From: JAYSSF01 sp043772005
Lineage (GTDB): Bacteria > Patescibacteriota > Gracilibacteria > Absconditabacterales > Absconditicoccaceae
Direction: 5' to 3'
NCBI GenBank assembly: GCA_043772005.1
Contig: JAYVGP010000012.1
Location: 26,697 to 90,696 of the forward strand
DNA length: 64,000 nt
Shown here: one piece after another, positions 33,178 to 45,006 of the stretch
Layout: the number at the start of each line of letters is the position of its first letter
Position numbering within the stretch: the first letter of the stretch is position 1
Program-made: the position numbers and the translations under genes
The notes under the pieces: model-generated
Seen by the model: only the letters and a program-made list of their open reading frames with translations
The model's database searches: none
Told to the model about the DNA's origin: nothing

Positions 33178-33984
33178 ATGCCCTCCTACCTCTGACAGAA
33201 CTTTCTCACCGACGAATGAGCTAAACAGCACATCATCAAGACCGTTGCACACATGCAGTCAGACTATCAACTTGATAATGTGATAGAAATCTGACCCGGT
33301 CAAGGAGCCCTCACTGAGTGACTGGTGACTATATTTGATCGCTTGACATTGATCGAGATGGATACCAAGATGAAGCCACACCTAGAAAAGTTACAAGCCA
33401 AGAAAGCTAAAAATGGGGAGAAAATAACCTCTTGATCTTTTTCAGCCTCTTCGACCTTTTGACCACTTCAAATTATACGATGAGACATTCTCCAACAATG
33501 ATCTACTCTCACCTCTCGATCAGATAAACCTCACACTCTGGTCTATGGATCACTACCCTACTATATCACCTCACCTATTTTTAGGCTTGTGATGATTGAG
33601 TGTGGGCATTGTCATGGACTGTTTATCATCCAGAAAGAAGTATGAGATAAGATCAACAGCAATGCGAGCAAAAAGTCATACCTGCGACGACTCCTCAATA
33701 ACTATTTTGAGGTCACAACTACACAAATCATACCACCCAACTCGTTTACTCCTCCACCCAAAGTTTACTCCTGTGTTATCAAACTTACAAGACGTAGTCA
33801 GCCGATGTTATCTCCAACAGAACATGATCAGATGCTTATCTTACTTGATCAGATCAACGGATTTAAACGCAAAACACTAGGAAAAATCTACAAGATGATC
33901 TGACGCAATAATCTCCCTAGTGACCTTGCACCCAAGAGACTAGAGGAATTATGATGGGAAGAAATGAAGATACTAATTAATTAG
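33178..33984 (+). CDS. rsmA: 16S rRNA dimethyladenosine transferase
   Basis: The 268-residue KsgA-type enzyme dimethylates two adenines near the 3' end of 16S rRNA. Seen: GQNFLTDEGAKQHIIK, SAM motif I VIEIGPGQGALTEGL (about residues 34-48), the LVYGSLPYYITSP motif IV (about 120-132), and PPNSFTPPPKVYSCVIKL. The normal Asn of NLPY is Ser here (SLPY). Many TGA glycines. A Ser/Thr-rich insert near residue 85 enlarges the loop after motif II. Stop TAG. Confidence 0.9.
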
Positions 33985-34056
33985 CTCGAAATCCGCATCA
34001 CAATCATTATACTATAATCAAATTTGAACTTTTAGTAAATTCAGTCTCCTATTGTT

Positions 34057-36297
34057 ATGAAATTTTTTGACCACGCAAATATCACCATCGAGTCAGGCAA
34101 ATGATGAGATGGATGTAGCTCCGCAAGACGTGAATCTGGTGTACCATACGGCTGACCCAATGGAGGTAATGGCTGACGTGGATGACATGTATATATCAAT
34201 GTTGATCCTCAGCTCAATACATTGATGCCGTTTAAATATCACAAAATCCACAAAGCAGTAGGATGATCTCGTGGCGAATCCAGAGAAAAATACGGCAAAA
34301 ATGCCGAAGACTTGATCCTATATGTACCACTCGGAACAGTCGTCAAAGATCGCTCCAATGGTCATGTCCTCTTTGTTGCTGAGTCAGTACTTGATATACC
34401 ATATCTGTTGCTCAAGTGATGAGACGGTGGAGCTGGTAACATGCACTTTAAAAACTCCATCCTTCAATACCCCGATTTCTGTCTCAACGGCGAACCATGA
34501 CAATACCTCGAGCTCGAACTAGAACTCCAACTCCTATCAGATATCTGACTCATCGGTACTCCTAGTGTCGGTAAATCCAGTATCATCAATATGGTATCCA
34601 ATGCTAAAGCACAAGTCGCAGAATACCACTTCACCACAATCACACCAAATCTTGGATCCGTGACCTGTGATGGTGTTGACTGGAATGTGATCGATATCCC
34701 AGGTCTGATCGAATGAGCCAGCGATGGTAAAGGTCTTGGTATCGAGTTTCTCAGGCACATCCTCAAATGCTCAATCTTCAACTTTGTTATTGATTTCGGT
34801 AGATGGGATGCGGGTATTGCGGAGTTTGGCGTATTATGGAACGAAATTCTAACCTATTGTCGTGTAAGATTTGCTGAGGAGTATGATGTCACAACTGATG
34901 AGATCTACTTTGTATTAAGCAATGAAGGAGATGTTTTGATTCTCACAATTGGCTATGGTAGTAGCTTAGATACGATGTCAGTGATTACTCGCAAAGTCCT
35001 CTTACGAACCATCAATAAGTCAGACGAATCCGATGACCAAGAACTGCGTGATGAGTACCAAATAAGCCTTACAACCCATATTGTAGAAGCAATGAAATCT
35101 GCAGCTATATGTGATCTTGATGAATTACTCGCTCGCTCGCTCGTAACTCGTAACTCATGACGAACAAGCACCTATCTCCACGAAGGCATGACTGAACTCA
35201 TCTACCGCTGGAAACAACTCATCGAGCAATACAACCATACTGGAGATATCGCATGGCATACTTACGCTCCAATAGATATGACCAAACCTCATAATGTGAC
35301 ACTCCTTGAGACCAAAGACGTCACTGAGATTAATGGATATCTGGAAGCAAAACCTTACCTGATCGATGAAGATGATTCACTCGAACCAATACAACCATCA
35401 AATTGGGAAGAAGATGGTGACGATTTTAGTGACGAAGAAGATGACTGGGACGAGGAAGAACTAGAAAATAATGACGATGAGACTCTCGTGTTCGGCGATG
35501 GCCAGTGAGATGATGAGGTATTTTATGACCACTGGGATCCTAGTATTAGCGAAGACCAAATTATTCACAGAGATGTGATTGATATTATTGTATATGATAT
35601 ATCTACCGACACCTACATTGTCATTGAGCAAAACGGAACTTACTGGCGTAAATTTATGTGAGGATGAATTGATACATGAGAAACCGCCGAACAAGCTGCG
35701 ATACGTGAACTACAAGAAGAATTAGGTTTCAGTGAAATTGAGCAAATCATCAAACTCGATACAGTGCATACTAAATACTTCCATCCAAGCAAAAAAGTAT
35801 ATATACAAGGAACCTCTACATGCTTCTATGTTGCAGTAGATAGTACCAAACAATGACTAATTAGTACTACAGAACAAGCAACTCAAACTCTCCACTATCT
35901 TGAGGAAGAAGAAGTAGCTGACTGGGTCAATATTTCACATCACCAACATTTCTGGGAAGTTTATCAAGATTTACTCGATGAGTGAGAACTTGAAGATTGA
36001 GAGTTGGAAGAATTAGAGAATTTGGAAGAATTAAAAACCAAAGCTTCCACCAACTCCCCTATCTTAACTAAATCCTCTAAAATCAGAATCCGATCAGTCT
36101 ACGAGCCAGATATCGCCAGAATCGTCTATATGATACAATGGTGAAACGACCAAGCAGAACAATGGTTCTGGAAATATATGCAAAAATCCTGATGAATCAC
36201 TTGGCTCAAGAATCATAAAGTCAAACATGGAGATATCTTAGTATTTGAGCATCCATATTACGGAGTGGAAGAAAGACAAATCATCTTTGAAGCATAA
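34057..36297 (+). CDS. obg: Obg GTPase-Nudix hydrolase fusion
   Basis: One 746-residue frame. Residues about 1-158 are the Obg glycine-rich domain (ESGKGGDGCSSARRESGVP, GGNGGRGGHVY). The G domain follows: P-loop GTPSVGKSS (about 167-175), TTITPNLGS, DIPGLIEGASDGKGLG; the NKxD motif is degenerate (SNEGD). After a region with little similarity and an acidic linker (about 450-490) comes a Nudix box, GGIDTGETAEQAAIRELQEE then LGF (about 535-557), complete by the GX5EX7REUXEEXGU pattern. A C-terminal block ends HGDILVFEHPYYG. Obg assists 50S assembly; the Nudix part would hydrolyse a nucleoside diphosphate derivative. Confidence 0.87.
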
Positions 36298-36442
36298 GTA
36301 ACAATTATAGGGACGGTAGCATAGACCGTCTTTTTACATCACAAAAAAACAAAAAGCCAACCCCAACATCCTCTCACACAAACCAATCCTTGCCCATCAG
36401 CCTAATGATGAATATAATAGGAAACTATTATTATCTCTAATT

Positions 36443-38911
36443 ATGCAAAATACTCATCAAATATGACTCACATCCACACAAGTCAGCCAACTCCATACTC
36501 AATATGGATATAATAAGCTCCCTGAGCAGAAACCACCAACACAACTACAAATCCTCCTCTTACAACTCAAAAGCCCTCTGATCTACGTACTACTCATTGC
36601 AGCAATCATAACTGCTATCTTATGAGAATTTGAAGATACTATCATCATCATCGTATCAGTAGTACTAAATACACTCCTGTGACGATATCAAGAATCCAAA
36701 GCTAACCAGTCACTACAAGCACTCAAGCAGCTCCTACAACCTACAGTCACCGTTGTTAGAGATAGCTCAAGCCAAGAAATACCTACCAGTGATCTCGTAC
36801 CATGAGATATCGTCTACTGTAAAGCTGGTATCAAGATCCCCGCAGATGGTATTGTCGTCGAGCAGATGAAGCTAAGTATCTCTGAAGCCATGCTCACCGG
36901 CGAATCTCTCCCTATCAACAAAAATATCAACGATAATATCAGTATGGGCACAGTAGTCATCTCTGGTTCAGGATATATGCAAGTCACCAGCATCGGAGCA
37001 GATACACAGCTAGGCAAGATCGCCACCGAAGTCCAAACTCCCAACGAACTCACTCCGCTACAGAAACAGCTTGAGTATTTTAGCAAACAGCTGACATGGA
37101 TCGTATTGGGTATCGTAATCATCGTAGTAGTTGTGGGTCTCATACGCGAAACACCATGGGTAGAGATCTTCACCACCGCAGTAGCACTAGCAGTAGGAGC
37201 TATCCCTGAGTGACTGTTGATCGCACTTACTGTCGTACTCGCAGTAGGGATGCACAGAATCCTCCATCGTCGTTGACTAGTCAAGAGCTTGGTTTCCGCA
37301 GAGACACTAGGATGAGTCACCGTCATCTGTAGTGACAAAACTGGTACACTCACACAGGGTATCATGTCAGTAGTATCAGTAGTAGGAGATGAAGTCAAGC
37401 TGCGTGACCATATCACTCGTACCCTCAACGATGACAACGCAGTCTCACAAGCACTCACATTATGGATAGGCAGTAAAATCACTATTGAAACAGCAGATGA
37501 TATCCTCCCCTTTAGCTCAGAGCACAAATACACTGCATCACTGTATGATAATACCATCTATATTACTGGAGCACCAGAGTATCTCATGTCTTGGTCTACA
37601 CTCACCGATGATCAAAAAGCAGATATCCATACTCAGATCGAAGACCTTACCAGTAAATGATACAGACTTGTCGCATGTGCTCAATCATCTGTGAATCATC
37701 GCTTGATAAAGCACTCTGAAGAACATAAAGAAGGTACTAAAGGCGGAGGGATTTGACCAAAGAATACACTTCAAAGATCAAACATCGAAAAGCCAAACTC
37801 CCTGTCACGACAATGACTCATCTGCCTCGCAGACCCCATTAGACCAGATGTAGCTGATGCGCTCGAGCTCACTCATCAAGCTGGTATCAAGCTCATCGTA
37901 ATCACAGGAGACTATGTAGGTACTGCTCGTGCAATCATCCAACAACTAGGTATCACACTCCAAGAATCAGACATCATGACCTGAGATCAGCTCACAGCCA
38001 TGTCAGAATCTGACCTTGATCAATGGTTGGAAAATAACAGTCACGTCAAGCTGTTTGCCAGGACCAAACCAGAACAAAAGATGCGTATCGTCCAAGCACT
38101 CCAGGACGATGGGGAAATCGTAGCCATGACCTGAGATGGCATCAATGACGCACCAGCGCTCAAACATGCAGATATTGGTATTGTAGTATGATCCGCCACA
38201 GACGTCGCCAAAGAGTCAGCTGATCTCATCCTCCTCGATTCCAGCTTCTCCACCGTCGTAGCAGCAGTCCAAGAAGGTCGTGGCATGTTTGATAATATCC
38301 GCAAAGTAGTCCTATATCTCATGTGTGACGCGTTTGAGGAGATTATCGTGATAATCTTGTGTCTACTCATCGGAATGCCACTTCCCGTGACCGCAGCTCA
38401 AATCTTATGGATCAACTTGATCTCTGACTGACTACCAGGTTTGGCTCTCACCATCGACCCACACAGAACAGGACTCATGTCAGATCGTCCTCGTCATCCA
38501 TCAGAACATATCATCAATCCATGGGTCAAGCGTCTCATCATCATTGTCTCTGTGACATGAGCAGTACTATGCTTTGCGATCTTCTCTTGGGTGCTCCACC
38601 TAAGCAATCATAATATGGAGCTCGCTCGTAGTGTTGCATTTGTCACATTGGGAGTCAATTCGCTCGTGTATGTATTTAGCGTCAAGACCCTCTATCATCC
38701 AGTCTGGAAGGAAAATATATTCAATAATCACTGGTTACTGCTTGCGGTAGCTGGTGGATTAATAGTACAATTTATACCATTTATGATACCATGATTGGGT
38801 AATTTCTTGGATGTAGTACGAATATGACAGTACCGGTGGATGCCATGGGCAGCCAGTGCCATCATGTTTGCTGTGATTGAGATCTATAAGTTTAGCACAA
38901 AAAAAGATTAA
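36443..38911 (+). CDS. P-type cation-transporting ATPase (P2A/calcium type)
   Basis: The 822-residue pump has the actuator TGESLPI (about residues 152-158), PEG of helix M4 (AIPEGLLIALTVVLAVG), the phosphorylation site CSDKTGTLTQG (Asp about 298), MTGDGINDAPALKHADIGIV (about 562-580, Gly as TGA), and the C-terminal helices with AAQILWINLISDGLPGLAL. It matches Ca2+/Mn2+-type rather than heavy-metal pumps: there is no N-terminal CXXC and no CPC. N-terminal KANQSLQALKQLLQPTVTV is typical. At least twelve TGA glycines. A terminator follows. Confidence 0.93.
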
Positions 38912-38919
38912 AATAAAAA

Positions 38920-38940
38920 AAAGACCTCTAGGGTCTTTTT
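38920..38940. terminator. Bidirectional terminator
   Basis: AAAGACC-TCTAG-GGTCTTT with A and T runs on both sides, between the ATPase and the convergent small secreted protein gene. Confidence 0.75.
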
Positions 38941-39160
38941 ACTTACATAATTTCTCCCGGTTCTTGACTGATAAACGAGCTTGTCTGACTGCCCTCCAAT
39001 TACGATCTGCACGAGCTTGAGCCAATTGTGCTTGTGCGATCTCTAGATTGAAGCACTCATAACCATGGTCTACCACCTCGTTATCTGCTTGCACTCAGCC
39101 AAAAAATGCTATCATCGATAGCGCTGCAACACAAACAATACAAACAGCAATATATTTCAT
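38939..39160 (-). CDS. Small secreted hypothetical protein
   Basis: The 73-residue product begins with a signal peptide (MKYIAVCIVCVAALSMIAFF) and continues as a mature helical Ala/Gln/Arg-rich peptide (EIAQAQLAQARADRNWRAVR) with two Cys (YECFN, KLCK). One TGA Gly at the signal end. No family recognised. Its stop codon lies in the terminator stem. Confidence 0.6.
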
Positions 39161-39203
39161 TAATCAGCTAATAACGATGTGAGGGATAATTTCAATGGTT
39201 TTT

Positions 39204-40340
39204 TTACACCAAACAGCTATCCAACTGTTTCTCTACTAACTCTCTATCCAAATCTACTCCGATAATCACCAACTCTGTCCTACGATCTCCATCTGGATAG
39301 CTTGCATATTGCTGGCACTGTTCCATGATCTCATCATCTCCATATTCTTCCAGCTCTGCACGAGACATCGCATACAGCCATCTACCACCAGGCTCAGCTA
39401 CCACCATACTACCAGCCTGTGATCGTGATAATCACTCATGAGGACGGTCAGACATCCAGATAATCCCCTTACTTCTGACAACGTTTGGTAATCACCTCTC
39501 GATCAATGCCCAGAACTTGTCAGGATCAAATGCACGATGTCTCACATACACCAAACTACTAATCCCATACTCTACTGTCTCAGAAGTGTGGTGCTCTGGT
39601 CAACGTTGAAACTCTTGGATCCAGCCAGCCATCTGACTCGCCTCATCAAAATCAAACAACCCCGTCTTGATCACACGATCAAGCTCTACTACTCCATGGT
39701 CAGTAGTAATAATCTGAGCAAGTGGATTCATCACTTTGATCGTACCCATGATCTGGCGCTGTGTATCAGCATCTACCATGCTCCACTTATTGATCACAAT
39801 CACATTGGCAAACTCGATCTGATCAGTGAGTAAATGTGCAATTGTACGAGTATCATCCTCCCCCAGCGACATGTTACGAGCTCGTAGATCATCTCATAGA
39901 TACAGATCCTTGAGTACATTGAGACCATCCACAACTGTCACCATCGTATCGATGACCGCGTATTTGGTCAGATCAATACCTGATTCTTCATCTTGATAAC
40001 TAAAGGTCTGTGCTACTGGGATCGGCTCACCGATACCGCTCGACTCAATGATAATTGCATCATAGTTTCACTCGGTACATAGTTTTTGTATTTCGATCAA
40101 TAGATCTTCACGCAGCGTACAACAGATACAACCATTACTCATCTCGACGAGCTTTTCTTCAGATTGACTAAAGCTGACTGCATCATTGATGATACTTGCA
40201 TCGACATTGATCTCTGCCATATCATTGACGATCACTGCTACTTTGAGGTTTTGACGATTAAGTAGAATATGTTTAAGTAGTGTCGTCTTACCAGCTCAGA
40301 GAAATCATGAGAGGACGGTGACAGGAGTTTTGCTAGGCAT
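39204..40340 (-). CDS. CobW-type GTPase (COG0523 metal chaperone family)
   Basis: The 378-residue protein begins KTPVTVLSGFLGAGKTTLLK (P-loop, both glycines of GFLG as TGA), has the CICCTLRED metal-binding CXCC motif (about residues 72-75), DAIIIESSGIGEPIPVAQTF and TNKxD-like NKWSMVD, and a C-terminal CobW_C domain. Members hand zinc or other metals to enzymes using GTP. The His-rich gene directly upstream on the same strand (25-base gap) supports a metal-trafficking unit. Confidence 0.9.
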
Positions 40341-40365
40341 ATGATCGGTATATAAATGAATAAAA

Positions 40366-41382
40366 TTATGCTGCTTTCTTGATCAAACTATCACGAGGAG
40401 CAAATGGTATTATATTACCTTTATTATTCTGCTTAGTCTCTGCTACGATATTTGGTTCAAATTTGACTACTTTACCTTTTTTTGGTTTTGATACTGTATT
40501 GTTGCCTAGCTTACTTAGCTCTGATTTTTTGATAATAGTCGTATCACTTGCAGGACTCATATTAAACAGATCTTCGACGAAGCTTTGAGTTCTTTGTTTG
40601 GTGACTTTGTACATTGTAGGTCCATACTCTTCCACAATCGCTCATCACAAGATCGGCAAGATACCATGCCCTCAGTGATCATGATCATGCCCAACATGAT
40701 CTGCGTGATCCTCATGAATTTCATGACTATGTCAGGTATGATCTCCATGACTACGACCAGCATGAGCATCTCATCAATGATGATGTCCCGTATGGTCAAT
40801 TATTCACTGAGTATCTGCGATCTGATACATCTGAGTAAAATCCTGTCACATAGTAGGATCATATCATTCCATATCACTTACATCAATGACTTGCATCGCT
40901 TGCATTTTTGCTTTCATGATTGCACTCATCGGTTTATGAGTCTGAGATACCGTATTGCTGATATCAGCAGTATCAGAAACATTATGAGAAACATCAGTAT
41001 CGTATGAAATATCAGCCATCATACTACTCGATACATCAGTGGAGGAGCTCATGCTACTATGATTTATATCGTAATCTATAGATCAACCAATATCTGCATA
41101 TCATCCTCAACTAAGACTTTCAACTATCTCATGTCACGTACCATGGATCAGTCTATCCACACTCAGACATGTCGCCAGGTGTACTCATACATTGAGCAAC
41201 TTATTATCGGTGCAGAAGTTCTTATTTACTACCCAATCTATTCAACTATGAACGATATTTTCCATCAATCACAAAGGATGACCAGTAAGTAGCAACGCTA
41301 ACAAGTTTTTAGTCACCATACCACGAATTGTCTTTCGGGTGGTTTGTTGAGGAGTAGGTCTGACTAATTTGGGTCGTTGCAT
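40366..41382 (-). CDS. His-rich putative metal-binding protein
   Basis: The 338-residue frame starts at ATG 41382 (MQRPKLVRPTPQQTTRKTIR); later ATGs at 41319 and 41052 are also possible. Residues about 190-235 form a His/Asp/Gly stretch (DHTGHHHGGDAHAGRSHGDH and HVGHDHDHGGHG), typical of zinc or nickel storage or delivery loops. The N-terminal third has LLALLLTGHPLG and LNVGVHLATCLSVDRLIHG, the rest is Ser/Asp/Met-rich, and the tail is basic. Many glycines of the His-rich part are TGA. Next to a CobW GTPase, so a metal store or partner is likely. Confidence 0.65.
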
Positions 41383-41474
41383 TAATAAGTGTATCGATAC
41401 TGAGGGTAGTAATACTTAACTTATCCTCAAAATCAATACATATTTCTCATATTCGATACATCATTTTTCAAACA

Positions 41475-41501
41475 CAAAAAAAACCAACAATCTAATGTTG
41501 G
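41475..41501 (-). terminator. Intrinsic terminator overlapping the zinc-ribbon/HTH gene stop
   Basis: CCAACA-TTAGAT-TGTTGG with a T run on the minus strand; the gene's TAG lies in the loop. Confidence 0.7.
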
Positions 41502-41776
41502 CAAATAGCACAAGCTTTCTTATGATCTCTGGCTCGCAAGACAATCGTAGACAGTGACACATCATACTGAGCAGCGACCGACCTCGCTGGTAGTCAGCTA
41601 TGTAAATATGCCTCTACTATTGTCTTTTTAAGTTCTGGTGTATATGTATTTCTCTTACCACCCAGACTAAAATGCCCATCACAATCCGCGCAATGATATC
41701 TCTGACCTCCCGATGGCAGTACGCCGTTTTTGACGACATGGTCACTATGACAATCAATACATTCTACTTGTTGCAT
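41492..41776 (-). CDS. IS1-type zinc ribbon plus HTH protein (transposase N-part)
   Basis: The 94-residue protein has a zinc ribbon (CIDCHSDHVVKNG, then YHCADCDGHF; CxxC-x-CxxC) followed by a helix-turn-helix (LPARSVAAQYDVSLSTIVLRARD), the arrangement of InsA-type IS1/ISL3 DNA-binding parts. The catalytic DDE half is absent, so it is a remnant or a small regulator. Ends with CAICQH. A 16-bp inverted repeat lies just upstream at 41789. Confidence 0.7.
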
Positions 41777-41788
41777 TATGCTTTCATA

Positions 41789-41842
41789 CTAATAAATTGA
41801 TTTCAACTAAGATGATTTTCATTTAAGAAATCAATTTATTAG
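41789..41842. repeat. 16-bp perfect inverted repeat
   Basis: CTAATAAATTGATTTC (41789-41804) and its exact reverse complement (41827-41842) around a 22-base loop. The right arm covers the last codons of tsaD. A second inverted pair (CTGTAAAATT at 41843 and AATTTTACAG at 41878) abuts it, inside tsaD. It may be a MITE-like end or an AT-rich terminator. Confidence 0.6.
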
Positions 41843-42923
41843 CTGTAAAATTAATATCACTATTCTTACTTGTTTTCAATTTTACAGTATGTTCTAAAAT
41901 TCATACCACTCCTATCATCGCCGCATTATCAGTACTGTAGAGCTTTTTGACTGGTCTGAGACAATGAAGATGAGGTAGTCTGACTTGGAGCTTATCGTAT
42001 AGTCTATCATTGGCGCTTACTCACCCTACTAGTCCTACCGTCTTGCACTCATATTTCTGCGTCGCCCACGTGATCTTCTCTACCAGGATATCACTCACAC
42101 ACTCACTAAACTCCAAACATATATCAGCAATATCTTGTTCACTTAGTGTATCAAGTGGATATTTTTGGAGATAGTTATATACCTGTGATTTCATCCCCGA
42201 AAATGAGAAATTGAGATGGTTGGTATCAATCGTCTCTTGAGCCTGTCAAGTTCATTTACCATCCAACAAGATTCTCTTAAATACAATATCAGATCTCGAA
42301 CTTCAACATTTTGCTATCTGTTCGACCCATGGACCACCAGGATAACTACCGCCCAGCATCCTTGCCACCTTATCAAAACTCTCCCCAGCAGCATCATCCA
42401 GACTATGTCAGATTCTTTGAATAATTAAGTCTTGTTCTCGACTCTCATACCCTCTCGGGTATTTGCTGTTACTATCCTCTACCAAGTATATCTCATTATG
42501 TCCTCCGCTCACCGTCAGCACCAATCGAGGCAATGGACAGTCACTATCGTGCCTATCAAGCAATAGTGATACTACATGTCCATAAATATGATTAACTCTA
42601 TAAATCGGCTTATTGTACAACGAGGCAAGGAAGCTCGCTACCGTATTTCACACGACCAATGATCAAGGTAGTCAAGGTTCACGGGTCACTGTAATACAGT
42701 CACATGACATAATCTCATCATATCAGATTTCTTCTACCAACTGGATGATCTTCTCCTCATGAAGCCTATATGCCAACTCTGGCACTACTCCACCATAAGC
42801 CTGGTGCTCTGCGATCTGTGAATATATTTTGAGGATGGGACAGGACCAAATCCCATCTTTATAGGTTACGATTCCCACTGATGTATCATCACAACTTGTT
42901 TCAATGGCGAGAGTCTTGATCAT
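41823..42923 (-). CDS. tsaD: tRNA threonylcarbamoyladenosine transferase subunit TsaD
   Basis: The 366-residue Kae1-family protein has AIETSCDDTSVGIV, HQAYGGVVPELAYRLHEEKI (the first metal-binding His region), NHIYGHVVSLLLD (second His pair), LTVSGGHNEIYLV and the C-terminal ASP box STDNAAMIG. It completes t6A37 in ANN-decoding tRNAs. The product ends after an unusual tail (KLKTSKNSDINFTANKLIS) encoded by the inverted-repeat region, so its natural end may have been altered. sua5/tsaC lies 1.1 kb away on the same strand. Confidence 0.94.
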
Positions 42924-43142
42924 AGCTCTATATACTGATTATGATAAGACGATCAAGTCTTGTTAATAATTAACTAGTGTTCACCCTCAAATATTTGTCA
43001 TTATACTAACTATATCAGCATAAACTTAGAAGCACAGTAACTCAATAAGTCTAAATATTCAAGAAAAAATCTATTGATTATCTGTCTCTTTTAAGTAATT
43101 TAGAATTTTAAATAAAATGTCAAACATAAACAAATAAAAAAA

Positions 43143-43886
43143 ATGGAAATAAAATTTAAATCAAAAGGATCTTTATTAATAGCTCAATCAATTGATGAGT
43201 TTAATAAGAGTGGAGTCAAAGAAGGATATGTTCCTTCATCGAATATAGTACTCAAAAAAGAGGGACTATATATCAATAAAAATGCTCCTGTGTATAATAC
43301 TAACAAACTAGCTGGCGGTATTGAGTGTGCAACACTACTGAATCATGGTAGCGGCGAGATAGAAATAGATGTATCTGGAATATCACACTCAATAATACGA
43401 TCATCCAATAGAGTGGATGAGAACTATTATGGTCCTATCGACATAGAGACTGAGTTATGGACAAAAGAATCATGCATAAGTAGATATTCTTTTGCCCTAC
43501 TAAGTACCCATATCATGGACCTTATTGAACAATTATCCACGTTAAAAAACGGTGAGAGAGAGAAAGTCCAGGCAGAAATTAATAACTTAAAGCACGCTTG
43601 GATTAGTTGCTATCAAAGAGATTTATTAGTAATGAGTATGTCTGATATACTCTTCGATTACTTTGATATGCAAATAAGAAGCAAGGAAGAAGATAAAGGT
43701 TCAATTGATCTATGCTTTGAACTGCAAACTGAAACAAAAATAATCACTGGTTTAACAAAAGAGCACATTATAAAAAATCTCAAAAGTGAGTTTTCTAATT
43801 CGACTACCGAAGATAAAAATGGGATTAGAAAAATAATAGAAGAAAACGAGGCTTACGAATTCTATCCACTTATTGATCTTAAGTAA
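43143..43886 (+). CDS. Hypothetical protein
   Basis: The 247-residue soluble protein (MEIKFKSKGSLLIAQSIDEF to LIDLK) uses no TGA: all 14 glycines are GGN. The N-terminal part has GGIECATLLNHGSGEIEID. The rest is helical, with acidic Lys/Glu runs. No family recognised. It is separated from tsaD by about 220 non-coding bases and followed by its own terminator. Confidence 0.65.
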   Translation: MEIKFKSKGSLLIAQSIDEFNKSGVKEGYVPSSNIVLKKEGLYINKNAPVYNTNKLAGGIECATLLNHGSGEIEIDVSGISHSIIRSSNRVDENYYGPIDIETELWTKESCISRYSFALLSTHIMDLIEQLSTLKNGEREKVQAEINNLKHAWISCYQRDLLVMSMSDILFDYFDMQIRSKEEDKGSIDLCFELQTETKIITGLTKEHIIKNLKSEFSNSTTEDKNGIRKIIEENEAYEFYPLIDLK

Positions 43887-43896
43887 ATCCCTTTAG

Positions 43897-43922
43897 GAAT
43901 CCCTACGGGGATTCTTTTTTTT
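43897..43922 (+). terminator. Intrinsic terminator
   Basis: GAATCCC-TACG-GGGATTC with a run of nine T, 11 bases after the 247-residue gene. Confidence 0.85.
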
Positions 43923-43992
43923 TACTGAAATATAAAATCCCGACAAAGTCAGGACTATATCATATCATCTGGTCTCGTCTGATTTGTCTAGA

Positions 43993-44985
43993 TTACTCTT
44001 CTTTCCACTCACCTATCTTACCTAGTCTATCAGTAATCGCCTTTTCAATACCCAATCCTCCTAATTTCCACATTAGTAGATACGCATGTCTCACTCATAA
44101 TCCATCTAACTCATGTAACTTATGATAGAGATTATGTGCAATAATCGCTGGGCTATACACAGATCACAAATCAATACGATGCGTTATCTCTGTCGTCTGG
44201 ATACGCTCCAGTAGTTCTGTAGGACCAATAATTGCAATATCACCACGGTCATGGATCGGATCTCGTTGAGCTATCTTAAAAATCATTGTCTGAGGACTAT
44301 AATGACGATACTTAGTTCATGGAATACTAATTTGTCAGCCTGATCAATCTGAGTAAGTCTCATCTACTATTACATGATGATACCCTCCATCTTCAAGCAC
44401 TTCCTTGATGTCAGGTATTCCTATTTGTCATGACCTAAGAATTGTCACACGATCTTCATCCGTACAATCGATAATCGTAGATTCCAAACCAATCCATGAA
44501 CTTCATCCATCCAACACTGGTACACTATCACCAAAGTACTCTTCTACCATCGACGCACTAGTAGCGCTTGGCTGTCAAGATGGGTTGGTACTTGGTCAGA
44601 CTACTGGCTGATCCAGATCTTCAAGTAACTGCAGGGTTAGCGGATGGTTAGGAATACGACAAATAACCTTAGCCAATCATCTCGTCGCATGATGCAATGA
44701 CTCATCCTTACATAATAACAGATATGACACCGGTCCAGGACTAAAATGAGACACCAATAAATCCCAATATGCAGGTATATTAGTAGTATATTGTTTGATC
44801 TGACTCGGTCATGCAAAGTGACAAATCAATGGGTTATCATGAGGTCTATGTTTGGTTTCATATACCGCCTCTACTGCTCTTTGATCGATCGCCAAAGCTC
44901 CTAATCCATAGACCGTCTCCGTAGGAAAAGCCACAAGCTTCCCATCAAGTAATAATTGTTTTGCCTGATTAATCTCTACTCTCAT
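43993..44985 (-). CDS. tsaC: Threonylcarbamoyl-AMP synthase (Sua5/YrdC)
   Basis: The 330-residue protein has the YrdC entry motif AFPTETVYGLGALA, KHRPHDNPLI (K-x-R core), SHFSPGPVSYLLL and GPSTNPSGQPSATSA, plus the extra Sua5 domain after about residue 215 (HYSPQTMIFK). It makes threonylcarbamoyl-AMP for tRNA t6A. With tsaD nearby, both essential t6A genes are in the window. Glycines in GPSTNPSG are TGA. Confidence 0.93.
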
Positions 44986-45006
44986 CTATTAGTTCAAAGT
45001 TAAAAG

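Noticed and set aside
36814..37557. 247-codon open frame on the minus strand
   Set aside because: Antisense to the P-type ATPase, whose motifs (TGES, DKTGTLT) are certain; codon periodicity of the real gene creates it.
41059..41292. 77-codon + strand frame
   Set aside because: Antisense to the extended His-rich gene, whose code-25 frame stays open through this region.
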